Of a stretch of DNA of 64,000 nt, positions 16,540-26,340 are shown one piece after another; within the stretch, counting starts at the first letter, position 1, and every line of letters starts with the position of its first letter. The notes below the pieces were generated by a model. The model saw only the letters and a list, made by a program, of their open reading frames with translations, was not told where the DNA came from and searched no databases. Location: NCBI GenBank assembly GCA_019358945.1, contig JAHHIE010000029.1, forward strand, positions 21,258 to 85,257. The letters run 5' to 3'. This DNA comes from Stenomitos rutilans HA7619-LM2 (GTDB lineage: Bacteria; Cyanobacteriota; Cyanobacteriia; Leptolyngbyales; Leptolyngbyaceae). The position numbers and the translations under genes are program-made.

Positions 16540-19080
16540 ATGCGAGCAGTTTTAATGGCGGGAGGTTCTGGAACACGGCTGCGTCCGCTGACGTGCGACC
16601 TACCCAAGCCGATGGTGCCAGTCCTAAACCGTCCGATCGCGGAACATATCCTCAATCTGTTGAAGCGCCATCGCATTACAGAAATCATCGCTACGCTGCA
16701 CTATCTGCCGGACGTAATGCGCGACTACTTTCAGGATGGCGGTGACTTTGGCGTGCAGATGACCTATGCCGTTGAGGAAGACCAACCGCTTGGCACCGCA
16801 GGCTGTGTGAAGAATATTGCGGAGTTGCTGGATGATACGTTTCTCGTTGTGAGCGGTGACAGCATTACTGATTTTGACCTGACGGCTGCTATTCGGTTTC
16901 ACAAGCAGCGTCGGGCTAAAGCAACGTTAATCTTAACGCGTGTTCACAATCCGATCGAGTTTGGAGTGGTCATTACTGACGGGGACGATCGCATCCGACG
17001 CTTTCTCGAAAAGCCCTCTACCAGCGAAGTCTTTTCAGATACGGTAAACACAGGCACGTACATTCTTGAACCAGAAGTCCTGGACTATCTGCTACCCAAC
17101 CAGGAAGCAGATTTCTCGAAAGACCTTTTTCCATTGCTGCTGGAGAAAAATGAGCCGATGTTTGGCTATATTGCCGAAGGCTACTGGTGCGATGTGGGGC
17201 ATTTAGATACGTATCGCGATGCTCAGTACGATGGTTTAGAGCGGAGAGTGAAGCTGGACATTGCTTATGAAGAGCGATCGCCCGGTTTATGGGTGGGACA
17301 AAACACCTACCTTGACCCAACGGCCAAAATTGAAACGCCTGCCATGATTGGTAGCAACTGCCGCATTGGTGCGCGCGTTCAAATCGATGGCGGTACGGTG
17401 ATTGGAGATAACGTGACGATCGGAGCCGATGCGGATCTCAAGCGTCCCATTATTCTCAACGGTGCCATCATTGGTGAAGAAGCGCATCTGCGAGCCTGCG
17501 TGATTGCACGTGGTACACGGGTCGATCGTCGTGCCCATGTGCTGGAAGGTGCAGTCGTAGGGCCGCTGTCTACGATCGGCGAAGAAGCGCAGGTGAGTCC
17601 AGGGGTACGAGTCTGGCCCAGCAAGCGGGTTGAGTCTGGTGCCACGCTCAACATCAACCTGATTTGGGGACATGCGGCCTATCGCAATCTTTTTGGGCAG
17701 CGTGGGGTCTCCGGTTTAGCCAATATCGACATTACGCCAGAGTTCGCCGTCAAGCTAGGTGCGGCCTACGGTTCGACGCTGAAGCCTGGTGCCCATGTTG
17801 CCGTTTCGCGGGATCAACGCAGCATTTCGCGGATGGTGTCGCGATCGCTCATTGCGGGTCTCATGTCGGTGGGCGTGAACGTTCAAAACCTGGAAGCCAC
17901 GGCGATCCCATTAGCGCGCACGATCGTACCTACGCTGTCGATCGCGGGGGGCATTCACGTCCGCATGCATCCCGATCGGGCCGACCATATTTTGATTGAG
18001 TTCTTTGAAGACAATGGCATCAACATTTCCAAAGCCCGCGAGAAGAAAATTGAAGGGGCTTACTTTAAGGAAGACTTTCGCCGTGCCCAGATTCAAGAAA
18101 TTGGCAACGTCGTCTATGCCAATCAGGTGGTCGATATCTACAGCACCTGCTTTGAAAAGCACCTGAACATCCCAGCTATTCAGCACAGCAGTTCTAAAGT
18201 GGTGATTGATTATGCCTATGCGGTGTCGGGAGCGGTGCTGCCCCAACTTCTCGCTAAATTTGGTTGCGATGCGGTGGTATTGAATGCCAGCCTGAGCCAT
18301 ACGGCTCCTAACCTTGCCGATCGGGAAGTGTTGCTGAGCCAGCTAGGGCATGTGGTCGAAGCGCTCAAAGCCAACTTCGGCGTGCAGGTGTCTGCAAACG
18401 GCGAGCAGCTCATTCTGGTCGATGAAGCAGGCAGCGCCATTCGGGGCGAAGTTCTCACCGCGCTTATGGCCGATATGCTGCTGGTGCATCATCCCAGAGG
18501 CACGATCGTGGTGCCCGTCAATGCCTCCAGCGCCGTGGAGCAAATTGCCCATCGCCATGATGGTAGAGTCGTTCGCACAAAGGCAAATCCAACAGCACTT
18601 ATGGAAGCCTGTCACGCCAGTCCTAACGTGATTTTGGGCGGCAGTGGGGATATGGGCTTCATTTTTCCACAACTGCATCCCGGCTTCGATGCCATGTTCT
18701 GCATTGCCAAACTGATTGAAATGCTGACCATTCAGGAGCGATCGCTCGGTCAAATTCGCGCCGATCTGCCCCGTGTTTGCCACAAAACCTGTATTGTACG
18801 CTGCCCCTGGACGGCAAAGGGGGCTTTGATGCGGCATTTAGTAGAAACTCATCCGATCGACAGCCTGGAACTGGTCGATGGCGTGAAGATCTTCAACCAT
18901 CAGCACAATAGCTGGGTGCTCATCCTGCCCGATGCTGGAGAGCCTGTCGTACACATTTACGCCAATAGCAACGATCGTGGATGGGTAGACGAAACCCTGC
19001 GTGAATATCGCTTGCGCGTACAAGACTTTGTCGATCAACACCAGGGGGCAGAAGCCGCGAAAGCAGAAAGCCCGTACTAA
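16540..19080 (+). CDS. Nucleotidyltransferase / hexapeptide / phosphomutase-like fusion protein
   Basis: The 846-residue protein has three parts. Residues 1-240 are a sugar-phosphate nucleotidyltransferase (MRAVLMAGGSGTRLRPLT; LPKPMVPVLNRP; VVSGDSITDFD; NTGTYILEPEVLDYL; YWCDVGHLDTY). Residues about 250-375 are left-handed beta-helix hexapeptides (IGSNCRIGARVQIDGGTVIG and similar). Residues about 380-830 resemble a phosphoglucomutase/phosphomannomutase. In that part the phosphoserine loop (normally TASHNP) is not seen; the matching place reads GGIHVRMHPDRADH, so mutase activity is doubtful. Proteins of this layout and size in cyanobacteria are annotated as mannose-1-phosphate guanylyltransferases. 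AGGAT lies about 11 nt before the ATG. It probably supplies nucleotide sugars for envelope polysaccharide. Confidence 0.88.
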   Translation: MRAVLMAGGSGTRLRPLTCDLPKPMVPVLNRPIAEHILNLLKRHRITEIIATLHYLPDVMRDYFQDGGDFGVQMTYAVEEDQPLGTAGCVKNIAELLDDTFLVVSGDSITDFDLTAAIRFHKQRRAKATLILTRVHNPIEFGVVITDGDDRIRRFLEKPSTSEVFSDTVNTGTYILEPEVLDYLLPNQEADFSKDLFPLLLEKNEPMFGYIAEGYWCDVGHLDTYRDAQYDGLERRVKLDIAYEERSPGLWVGQNTYLDPTAKIETPAMIGSNCRIGARVQIDGGTVIGDNVTIGADADLKRPIILNGAIIGEEAHLRACVIARGTRVDRRAHVLEGAVVGPLSTIGEEAQVSPGVRVWPSKRVESGATLNINLIWGHAAYRNLFGQRGVSGLANIDITPEFAVKLGAAYGSTLKPGAHVAVSRDQRSISRMVSRSLIAGLMSVGVNVQNLEATAIPLARTIVPTLSIAGGIHVRMHPDRADHILIEFFEDNGINISKAREKKIEGAYFKEDFRRAQIQEIGNVVYANQVVDIYSTCFEKHLNIPAIQHSSSKVVIDYAYAVSGAVLPQLLAKFGCDAVVLNASLSHTAPNLADREVLLSQLGHVVEALKANFGVQVSANGEQLILVDEAGSAIRGEVLTALMADMLLVHHPRGTIVVPVNASSAVEQIAHRHDGRVVRTKANPTALMEACHASPNVILGGSGDMGFIFPQLHPGFDAMFCIAKLIEMLTIQERSLGQIRADLPRVCHKTCIVRCPWTAKGALMRHLVETHPIDSLELVDGVKIFNHQHNSWVLILPDAGEPVVHIYANSNDRGWVDETLREYRLRVQDFVDQHQGAEAAKAESPY

Positions 19081-19265
19081 AATAGAATATTGGTTTTTAG
19101 TTGTTAGTTTTTAGTCTGAGTACTGGACTGGTGATGCGGCATGGTGAGCAGTAAAGTGCGAAGCCGCAAATTCAACGTCAAAACGCGGAGTTTGCATTTC
19201 ACTAATGGCAACTGCCTCTCTAACAACCAACAACCAACAACTAACAACTTTTTTAGGAATGTTCC

Positions 19266-19757
19266 ATGAATAGCTGCATCTTGATGGCAGAAATCGTTCA
19301 GGCTCCCGAACTGCGGTATACATCCGATACCCAAACGCCGATCGCTGAAATGTTCGTTGAGTTTCCGGGTTTGCGTGCCGAAGATCCTCCTTCACGGCTG
19401 AAAGTGGTGGGGTGGGGCAACCTGGCGCAGGAGATTCAAGAGCGCTTTCACCAGGGCGATCGTGTGGTGATTGAAGGAAGCTTGCGAATGAATACGGTCG
19501 ATCGTCCGGAAGGCTTTAAAGAAAAACGCGCCGAATTGACGGCTCAGCGTATTCACAGCCTTGGTGCAGATACGGCTCTTGAAGCATCGACCGCGTTACC
19601 AACCGCTGGTACCAACACGCCAGCCGCCAAACCTAATTCCACCACACCCACTACGAAACCATCATCCACACCCACGGCCAAAGCGAAAGCAGGTAAGTTC
19701 CAGTCTGAACCTGCAACGGCGCCTTCAGAAGCCGATTTTGACGATATTCCCTTCTAA
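19266..19757 (+). CDS. ssb: Single-stranded DNA-binding protein
   Basis: A 163-residue SSB: an OB-fold in residues 1-105 (MNSCILMAEIVQAPELRY; FVEFPGLRAEDPPSRLKVVG; GWGNLAQEI; GDRVVIEGSLRMNTVDRPEG), a Pro/Thr/Ala-rich linker, and the acidic tail DFDDIPF that recruits DNA-metabolism partners. It is a variant OB-fold lacking the usual NKVILIGRLG opening, as in the cyanobacterial SSB form. It coats single-stranded DNA in replication and repair. The gene stands alone 185 bp after the preceding one; the spacer is low-complexity TTAGTTTTTAG-type sequence. Confidence 0.92.
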   Translation: MNSCILMAEIVQAPELRYTSDTQTPIAEMFVEFPGLRAEDPPSRLKVVGWGNLAQEIQERFHQGDRVVIEGSLRMNTVDRPEGFKEKRAELTAQRIHSLGADTALEASTALPTAGTNTPAAKPNSTTPTTKPSSTPTAKAKAGKFQSEPATAPSEADFDDIPF

Positions 19758-19838
19758 AAAAGACCTCAGGCCGCGAGACGTTAAGTCAGGTCAAGCAGTA
19801 AGGTGATTTTGCGATACGCTGAGCAACCGACCAAGGAT

Positions 19839-20453
19839 TTATAAAAGCTCCTTCAGAAAGCTAGAGACTTCATCTTCCCAGCAGGGTTCTGGTAGCAGTG
19901 AGATCAGCCGTTGGCTAATGTCTGCTTCGATCACAGACATATCGTCTCGCAGAAAAAACTCAGACAGCACCGTGAGATCTCGTGTCCTCAACGGCGATAA
20001 TGGTGCAGCAAAGGAGCATAAATCGCTTAGCTCCCTTGCACTCACATCCGGCAGCGTTGCTAGAGAACGTCTGCTCCACGATCGCGTGTACAATCGTTGC
20101 GGCGCTTTGAGTGTGGCGGCTTGGCGCAAAGCATACAGTCCATCCAGATCAAGATTTTGGGACGAAGGCTGTGACCATGTAGTGTGACGTAAGGTTTGTG
20201 GTGTGCCTAGATTGGGTGCTTTGGCAATCTGCGTGTCTCTGGAGGGTGTAGAGGTTTCAGCGTGAAGACGAAGGCTGCTTGAAGCCAACTCATCCTTAAG
20301 CTGAGACGTTGCATGATAGCTCTCAGCCAGCGCTTCTAAGGACGAGGTTGCGACTCGACTGTCCTCAATATCGAGGCTCTCTAATGAACGGTCAGGCGGC
20401 AATGAGTGCATGGGTAGAGAGGAACCGCTGTCCCCTGGCGAAGTAAGCAACAT
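19839..20453 (-). CDS. Hypothetical protein
   Basis: A 204-residue frame with an ATG start at 20453. I do not recognise it. The N-terminal 90 residues are Ser/Leu-rich and probably disordered; residues 95-204 look folded and helical (LYALRQAATLKAPQRLYTRS; TVLSEFFLRDDMSVIEADIS; LLPEPCWEDEVSSFLKELL). There is no signal peptide and no membrane segment. The C-terminal DMSVIEADISQRL-then-PEPCWE pattern may be a small helical domain. It converges on ssb. Confidence 0.5.
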   Translation of the reverse strand: MLLTSPGDSGSSLPMHSLPPDRSLESLDIEDSRVATSSLEALAESYHATSQLKDELASSSLRLHAETSTPSRDTQIAKAPNLGTPQTLRHTTWSQPSSQNLDLDGLYALRQAATLKAPQRLYTRSWSRRSLATLPDVSARELSDLCSFAAPLSPLRTRDLTVLSEFFLRDDMSVIEADISQRLISLLPEPCWEDEVSSFLKELL

Positions 20454-21630
20454 AGGTAGATCCCAAAATAATCTGCCGCTATAAGGCGAAAACGAGCAAC
20501 TGTGTCATCACTGCTCGGTTCAATCACGTCATGCACCCCTTACAAACAAATCCGCCTCAAAAGCTTTCTGGTAGATGCACTGAATGTAATCCCTTTTCTC
20601 CTGTGCCATCCTTGCCAGATGTCGCACTGTCAAACGACAGCATAAGAAGCACTCGCTATCCAACCTTGCCTATACCTGGGAATGATCCCCAACCTTCTGG
20701 CGGCTTTTACAAGTAGGACTTACGCATTTGCCCCAAAAACCCCAATGCTGGAGGCTTTAATTGGCTCGGTTCCCCCAGCATTGGGGGCTAGGGGGCGAAA
20801 GATGATCGCTTTTGCGTAAGTCCTAACAAGATTAAGCGTGCCATCCAACGTTCATTCTCCAACGTTCATTCAGACAGCGGCTGAAGCAAGACAGAATTGC
20901 GTTGTGATCAATATCACAACATTTACTATAGCGGTTCTTTAGGGCATTCACTACCTACTACAGTCTCGTCCAGCAGCGAAATGCACGTTACTAGCAGGGT
21001 GGGCTTGCGACCATATCGGAATTGTGCCCTGCGGTGACTGAATACTGAAATTTTGTTGAAGTTTTGCTGACTGCGAGAAGCATTGTTAGTGAGAGTAACG
21101 CCTTCGACTAGGGTTAGTTGTTCTGGCTAGGGCACGGATCATAAAAGCGATCGTGTGCATATCAGTCTTCTAGGGATACAGCGGAGGTTACATTCATTCG
21201 AGCAGCGTCGATCGTCCAGATGCCTGCGCTAATTAATTTGCACTCAACTATTCAGGAGAAACTGCTGGAATGTCTACAGTCCTCCGCGCCCAGCACTTGG
21301 CATCTAATACTTTCTATAGCGATAAGCTCTTAGCATTGGGGCCAAACTTTAGACGTGGCCTGTTGCCGTGCTACTGGGCCACGCCGTTTAAAGCGTAACA
21401 ATGATCCAGTAATCGTGCGGTTATGTCTCGATACTGGGCATTTTAAGGTAGAAGCAAAGCTTTATCTATGACAGCTCTATGGCAGCGTTTCTGTCCCTCT
21501 TTGCATTTCAAATGACCTGATCCTGATCACTAACCGCTCTTCTCCTGCGGGTACACCCGACCCATCTAACAAACCTCTCATTCTTTGAGAGTGGAGCGTT
21601 TTGGTCTCACCGCTTACTTTGGAACTAGCT
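20454..21630. other. Long intergenic region with one MITE
   Basis: Nearly 1.2 kb with no supported gene. It holds the inverted-repeat element at 20714-20825 and presumably the FHA gene's promoter. Short open frames here have no recognisable protein content. Confidence 0.4.
20714..20825. mobile_element. MITE with perfect 13-bp inverted ends and a 5-bp target duplication
   Basis: The 112-bp element starts TAGGACTTACGCA and ends TGCGTAAGTCCTA, exact inverted repeats. It is flanked on both sides by ACAAG (20709-20713 and 20826-20830), a 5-bp direct repeat as left by transposition. The interior contains the CCCCAATGCTGG / CCAGCATTGGGG hairpin and no coding sequence. The GGACTTACGCA end is common in cyanobacterial elements as I recall. 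Confidence 0.85.
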
Positions 21631-22440
21631 ATGCTCGACTCACACTCATTGGCTGAATACTCTTCGCAGGTGTTAAATGCTTCTGGCAACACCGAACTGG
21701 AGCAGCGCTTGGGGCTGTACCGCGTTTTCCTGAAGCTCTATGAGCATCACCGAAGCCTTTTGGATGAAATTCTAGATCTAGAAAATACTGGCATTAAGTC
21801 ACGGAAACAAGTGGCTTTGCAGTATATCCAGGGAGTGGTGCAGGGGCAAAAAGTCTATGTGATCACGAATCTCCTAAACGGCAAGACGCGATCGGTGCTG
21901 CAACCGCAGAACATTTGGGTGATTGGTCGCGATCGCAAAATGGCGTTACCTATTCAAGACAAACGGCTCTCTCGTCGTCACGCGGCCATTCAGCACATAG
22001 ACGAGCAAGGCTTTTATCTAATTGACTTCAACAGCACGAATGGCTCCTTTGTCAACGGCGAACCTGTGCGGCATTGCACCTTGCTCAAAGATGGCGACCA
22101 AATTCGCTTGGGCAGTTTGGCGTTTACCTTCTTCATCTGCCACGCCCCTAAAACGGCTGAAGCAATAACAGAGGATATCGTGAATCAGATTAATGCGGCT
22201 CGACATGCCTGTGCCAGCGCCGAAGACTTAACCGTTACAGAGACAGGAGCGCCATCTACCGTTCCAGACTGGGATACACCGCTCTCCGCTGATGGCAAAG
22301 ACACATCTATGTTCTTAAGACCAACGATGTCCGGTAGTGAAGTGATCCCAGAGCAAGCCGCTTATCCCATTAGTATGAAGCAGCAGGCAGACATTTTAGA
22401 TCGCTTTATGCAGCGAAACGCGGCTGATCACCACAACTAG
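21631..22440 (+). CDS. FHA domain-containing protein
   Basis: The start is set at the ATG at 21631 (MLDSHSLAEYSSQ) rather than the TTG at 21601. The 269-residue protein has an N-terminal helical region and a central forkhead-associated domain in residues about 85-175 with its core motifs: IWVIGRDRKMALPIQD (GR), RLSRRHAAIQ (S-x-x-H), and DFNSTNGSFVNGEPV (N-G). FHA domains bind phosphothreonine peptides, so the protein is likely a reader in a Ser/Thr kinase pathway. The C-terminal 90 residues are low-complexity and end in a short helix. No kinase gene is adjacent. It converges on recA with a MITE between. Confidence 0.85.
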   Translation: MLDSHSLAEYSSQVLNASGNTELEQRLGLYRVFLKLYEHHRSLLDEILDLENTGIKSRKQVALQYIQGVVQGQKVYVITNLLNGKTRSVLQPQNIWVIGRDRKMALPIQDKRLSRRHAAIQHIDEQGFYLIDFNSTNGSFVNGEPVRHCTLLKDGDQIRLGSLAFTFFICHAPKTAEAITEDIVNQINAARHACASAEDLTVTETGAPSTVPDWDTPLSADGKDTSMFLRPTMSGSEVIPEQAAYPISMKQQADILDRFMQRNAADHHN

Positions 22441-22441
22441 G

Positions 22442-22539
22442 CTAGTGGTCTGTCAAGACTTATTTTGTGAGTTTCTCACTTACAAAATAACAACCTTCAC
22501 TAAACCCAAAGCACAAAATCAAAACTGACGAACCACTAG
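22442..22539. mobile_element. MITE between the FHA gene and recA
   Basis: A 98-bp element with ends CTAGTGGTCTGTCA and, reverse-complemented, CTAGTGGTTCGTCA; over 28 bp the two ends match at 21 positions. CTAG at each side could be a 4-bp target duplication. It starts one base after the FHA stop codon, so it could form a terminator-like hairpin for both convergent genes. Confidence 0.6.
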
Positions 22540-22659
22540 TTTGGAGTGGCAAAAACGGTTGTTCATGGTGGAAGCGCTTCAGGATCAGCCAAATATTGAC
22601 TAGCGGCTGATCCCGTAGAGCGTTTCTAAACCAACTTTCTCTAGAGTTGAGCGTCTGGT

Positions 22660-23736
22660 TTATTCGTCATCGTCAAGCAATTCATCATCCTCATCTTCAA
22701 CCTCTGCCGCTGCCACAGAGTTGGCCGAAACCACAGCACCAATTTCTAGCTTGTGGCGCACTTCTTGCTCAACTTTCTGGGCCACTTCAGGCTTCTCTTC
22801 CATATATTTGATGGCGTTATCGCGCCCCTGGCTAATATTTTCGCCACCGTAGCTGTACCAGGCTCCTTTGCGGACGAGTACGCCCGTTTCTTCTGCCAGG
22901 TCAACCAAACAGCCGAGGGTTGAGATTCCTTTGCCAAAAATCACATCAAACTCAGCAATGCGGAAGGGGGGCGCAACTTTATTTTTAGCCACCTTAACCT
23001 TGACGCGAATGCCGTATTCTTCAGTCCCTTTCTTAAGGGTTTGAATGCGGCGCGTATCCAGGCGCACAGAGGCATAGAACTTAAGCGCTTGTCCCCCTGT
23101 AGTGGTTTCGGGGCTGCCGTAGGTCACGCCAATTTTTTGGCGCAACTGGTTGATGAAAATGACGGTGCAGCCCGATTTGCCCATATTGCCCGCAATTTTA
23201 CGTAACGCTTGACTCATTAAACGGGCTTGCAACCCAACGTGAGAATCGCCCATTTCGCCTTCAATTTCGGCGCGAGGTACCAAGGCGGCCACGGAGTCTA
23301 CCACGATGACTTCGATCGCGGACGATCGCACCAATTGATCGACAATTTCGAGTGCCGCTTCACCTGTATCGGGCTGTGAGATCAGGAGATTGTCGATGTC
23401 TACTCCCAAAGCTTTGGCGTAGATGGGATCAAGCGCATGTTCTGCATCCACAAACGCTGCAATACCACCTGCTTTTTGGACTTCTGCCAGTGCATGGAGC
23501 GCTAGAGTCGTTTTGCTAGAGCTTTCAGGCCCGTAGATCTCAATCACACGACCTTTGGGCAGCCCACCTCCCAGTGCCAAATCCAGCGTTAGCGCTCCGG
23601 TAGGGATTGTTTCAACCTTCATCCGAGTCGCATCGCCCAGGCGCATAATTGTGCCTTTGCCAAAGTTACGCTCAATCTGAGTCAGAACGAGATTTAAGGC
23701 TTTGTTTTTATCAGAGTTGTCAGTTTTAGTAGCCAT
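22660..23736 (-). CDS. recA: Recombinase RecA
   Basis: A full-length 358-residue RecA. Visible marks: Walker [15 protein letters not shown] (about residue 69), Walker [12 protein letters not shown], the L1 segment [40 protein letters not shown] (L2 and the Gln sensor), and [11 protein letters not shown]. The C-terminal tail is strongly acidic ([14 protein letters not shown]), the usual autoregulatory tail. It forms filaments on single-stranded DNA and catalyses strand exchange. It is monocistronic, convergent with the FHA gene; xseA starts divergently about 490 bp away, and no clear LexA site is visible. Confidence 0.98.
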   Translation of the reverse strand: MATKTDNSDKNKALNLVLTQIERNFGKGTIMRLGDATRMKVETIPTGALTLDLALGGGLPKGRVIEIYGPESSSKTTLALHALAEVQKAGGIAAFVDAEHALDPIYAKALGVDIDNLLISQPDTGEAALEIVDQLVRSSAIEVIVVDSVAALVPRAEIEGEMGDSHVGLQARLMSQALRKIAGNMGKSGCTVIFINQLRQKIGVTYGSPETTTGGQALKFYASVRLDTRRIQTLKKGTEEYGIRVKVKVAKNKVAPPFRIAEFDVIFGKGISTLGCLVDLAEETGVLVRKGAWYSYGGENISQGRDNAIKYMEEKPEVAQKVEQEVRHKLEIGAVVSANSVAAAEVEDEDDELLDDDE

Positions 23737-24225
23737 GAGCGCCTCAATGGAGAAAATTCAGTAGGTGAGTAGACAGAACGTACAGACTTGAAACAGTGAG
23801 GTGTAAACCGTTTTAGAGGATTTGACTTGAAGAGAGGTCGCGTCTTAGCGAGGCCGCCGCAAATGGTTGAATTGAATGCGATTAAGTGTTAAAGGCATTC
23901 TATTCTAAGCCACTGACTCCGAACGGATCATCTCGTTATGGCAACACCTCAGGATCAAACGCGACACCCCGTTCAATGGTTACGGAGCAGAGTAGGGACT
24001 TGCGTAAAGTCACACCAGCGAAAAAGCACTGCAATTGCTGATGGCGCACCGAGAGTATGAACAATTTAATAAAGTCTCGCTAATCTAGAGATGGTCGATC
24101 GTCCTAACGCCTTCTACGTTTCACCAGCGACAATGCTTTTACCGCACCTGGCAGTTGCGTGATCAGGATTGCAGCGAACGCTTGGTGGTATCGCCACCTC
24201 ATTCAAGTTACATAAGTTACATACG
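23737..24225. other. Shared promoter region of recA and xseA
   Basis: About 490 bp between divergent recA and xseA. A segment near 23992-24010 (TAGGGACTTGCGTAAAGTC) resembles one end of the MITE at 20714-20825, but no second end is evident. No RNA gene or ORF is supported. Confidence 0.3.
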
Positions 24226-25482
24226 ATGACCTCCTATTTGCCTCACTTATTGGTTCCCGATACAGCACTGTCTGTAGCAGGTTTAACGGCTTATATTCAG
24301 GCATTGTTGGAACAAGACAATCAACTGAGCCAGATCTGGGTGACAGGGGAAGTTTCCAGCGCGACCCGTTATCGTAGCGGACTATTTTTTACCCTTCAAG
24401 ACCCGGATGCCAAGGCCGCCATCAGTTGTGTCGTGTGGAACAGTCAATTAGACAGACTGACAACTCTGCCCGTTCAAGGAGAACAACTCATCATCCTGGG
24501 GCGCATCCACCTTCACCCCCAGCGGGGACAGTATCAACTCATTGTTTGGCAAGCCTTACCAGCAGGTGAAGGGCTACGAGCCTTACGGTATCGTCAGCTA
24601 CGGCTTCGCCTCGAAACGGAAGGGTTGTTTGACCCTGCACGCAAACGCGCGTTGCCCATTCATCCCCAAGCGGTGGCGGTGGTCACCTCACCGCAAGCAG
24701 CAGCTTGGGGCGATATTCAACGCACGTTGAGACGGCGATATGCGGGTTTGCATGTGTTGTTTTCTCCAGCGTTAGTGCAGGGTGAACAGGCTCCAGCCTC
24801 GATCGTCAATGCCATCCAGCGAGTGGAGCGAGACGGTAGAGCGGATGTACTAATTCTATCACGTGGTGGCGGTGCGATCGAAGATATGGCGTGCTTTAAT
24901 GACGAACGGGTCGTGCGAGCGATCGCAGATTGTGCGATCCCCATCATTGCGGGTATTGGGCATCAACGCGATGAAGCGTTAGCCGATTTGGCGGCTGATG
25001 TCTGCGCTCATACCCCTACCGCCGCCGCAGAACAAGCGGTACCCCAGTTAGTGGTTCTGCACACTGCGCATCAGGAGCGCGTGTTGACGCTCAAAGCCGC
25101 GATTCATGCTCGCCTAGAAACCGCCTATGAGCAACAGCGACGGTTGGGCGATCGACTGCATAAACTGCGTCTCGATCGTAAGCTTCAGCAAGAGCACCAA
25201 AAGCTTCACTGGATGCGTCAACGTCTGGTGCAGGGCAGCGCACTGCAAATTCAGCAGGCAACCTACCACTGTCAAGCACTTCAGCAAAAGCTTGCTACAC
25301 TCGACCCAGCAGCCGTGCTAAAACGGGGCTATGCAGTGGCGCGTGATGTAGACGGACGAGTCGTGCGTGCTGCTGAAACAGTGACTCCTGGTGAAACATT
25401 GCATCTCCAACTCGCTCAGGGGCAACTAACAGTCAAGGTCACAGCTGTCTTGCCGCCATTGCCCAACGTTGAGCAATTGTGA
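24226..25482 (+). CDS. xseA: Exodeoxyribonuclease VII large subunit
   Basis: The start is placed at the ATG at 24226 (MTSYLPHLLVPDTALSV), giving 418 residues; 19 codons upstream have no family similarity. The N-terminal OB-fold (LTAYIQALLEQDNQLSQIWV; GEVSSATRYRSGLFFTLQD) precedes the catalytic region (VAVVTSPQAAAWGDIQRTLR; LILSRGGGAIEDMACFNDE; IIAGIGHQRDEALADLAAD), a coiled coil and the C-terminal DPAAVLKRGYAVARD segment. With XseB it degrades single-stranded DNA. xseB follows at 25589, so the two are an operon. All expected motifs are present. Confidence 0.95.
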   Translation: MTSYLPHLLVPDTALSVAGLTAYIQALLEQDNQLSQIWVTGEVSSATRYRSGLFFTLQDPDAKAAISCVVWNSQLDRLTTLPVQGEQLIILGRIHLHPQRGQYQLIVWQALPAGEGLRALRYRQLRLRLETEGLFDPARKRALPIHPQAVAVVTSPQAAAWGDIQRTLRRRYAGLHVLFSPALVQGEQAPASIVNAIQRVERDGRADVLILSRGGGAIEDMACFNDERVVRAIADCAIPIIAGIGHQRDEALADLAADVCAHTPTAAAEQAVPQLVVLHTAHQERVLTLKAAIHARLETAYEQQRRLGDRLHKLRLDRKLQQEHQKLHWMRQRLVQGSALQIQQATYHCQALQQKLATLDPAAVLKRGYAVARDVDGRVVRAAETVTPGETLHLQLAQGQLTVKVTAVLPPLPNVEQL

Positions 25483-25588
25483 TAGGTATAGACTATGAGA
25501 CACGAAAGACATGCAAGCGGGGTAGACGTTTCATTCCTTTGCCGTGAGCATTCATCAAGCCTCTATACAACGTTACGCAAGCCATCAA

Positions 25589-25831
25589 ATGAGTGATGTC
25601 GATCGCAATCTGTCTGTAGGCATGCCGTCACCCGGTTGGAGCTATGAGGAAGCGGTACGGCAGGTAGAAGCGATTATGGCGCGCATTGAGTCAGGCGAAC
25701 TAGAACTGGCGGACGTGTTTGACCAGTTCACGGCTGCCGTCAGCTACCTGAGCGAATGCGAACGGTTTTTGTCCCAGCGTCAACAACAAATGGATTTGTT
25801 AATTGAGACCTTGACTGACGACCCGGAGTAA
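25589..25831 (+). CDS. xseB: Exodeoxyribonuclease VII small subunit
   Basis: An 80-residue protein starting at the ATG at 25589; a GTG at 25544 in frame would add 15 residues that do not match the family. The core is the XseB helical hairpin: [20 protein letters not shown], then [35 protein letters not shown]. It packs along the large subunit's coiled coil to form the active exonuclease VII. It lies 106 bp after xseA on the same strand, the usual arrangement. Confidence 0.92.
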   Translation: MSDVDRNLSVGMPSPGWSYEEAVRQVEAIMARIESGELELADVFDQFTAAVSYLSECERFLSQRQQQMDLLIETLTDDPE

Positions 25832-26340
25832 GGTCGGTTGATGGTCAAGCACGGCGCGTCTGAGCTAGCACTCGTGAATGCTGCACGATCGATGTGCTAT
25901 CTGCAATACATTTTCAACGGTTGCGTTCGAGTAAACTTTGGTTAAGTTAATAACTCAATAACCATCCATATTGATTGATAGCCATGTTAGTTTTTAGCAC
26001 TAGTATAGGGATTTTTCATAGCTTAGGTTGGCACGATTAATCATTGCTAATCTACTAATTATTACAGGTTAAAACTTCTAGAAATGATTATTTCACTCAT
26101 ATGAAAACGTCAAAAATTCTTCATCAGTGGGCTTTAATTCTTTCCTGGGACGGATTCCTCAGCTTTGGAATCGCTTTACATTGTGGCTTAAGCGATTTCT
26201 CCTTGCCTGTGGAAGCGAACTTGCTTTAGTTTCTCGAATAACGCTAGGCAAGGAAACTTTATCGCACTTCATTCGTCACAGGCTATAGCATCAGCATGTA
26301 ACGAGCCTGAAACGTTCAAACTTTATAAGGGCTGTTGTTT
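25832..26340. other. Intergenic region upstream of the STAS gene
   Basis: About 510 bp, AT-rich in the middle (25930-26110). No ORF, RNA gene or clear inverted repeat is supported. Confidence 0.3.

Noticed and set aside
20531..20716. 61-codon frame before the MITE
   Set aside because: Low-complexity Pro/Ser content and its end runs into the inserted element; no sign of a real gene.
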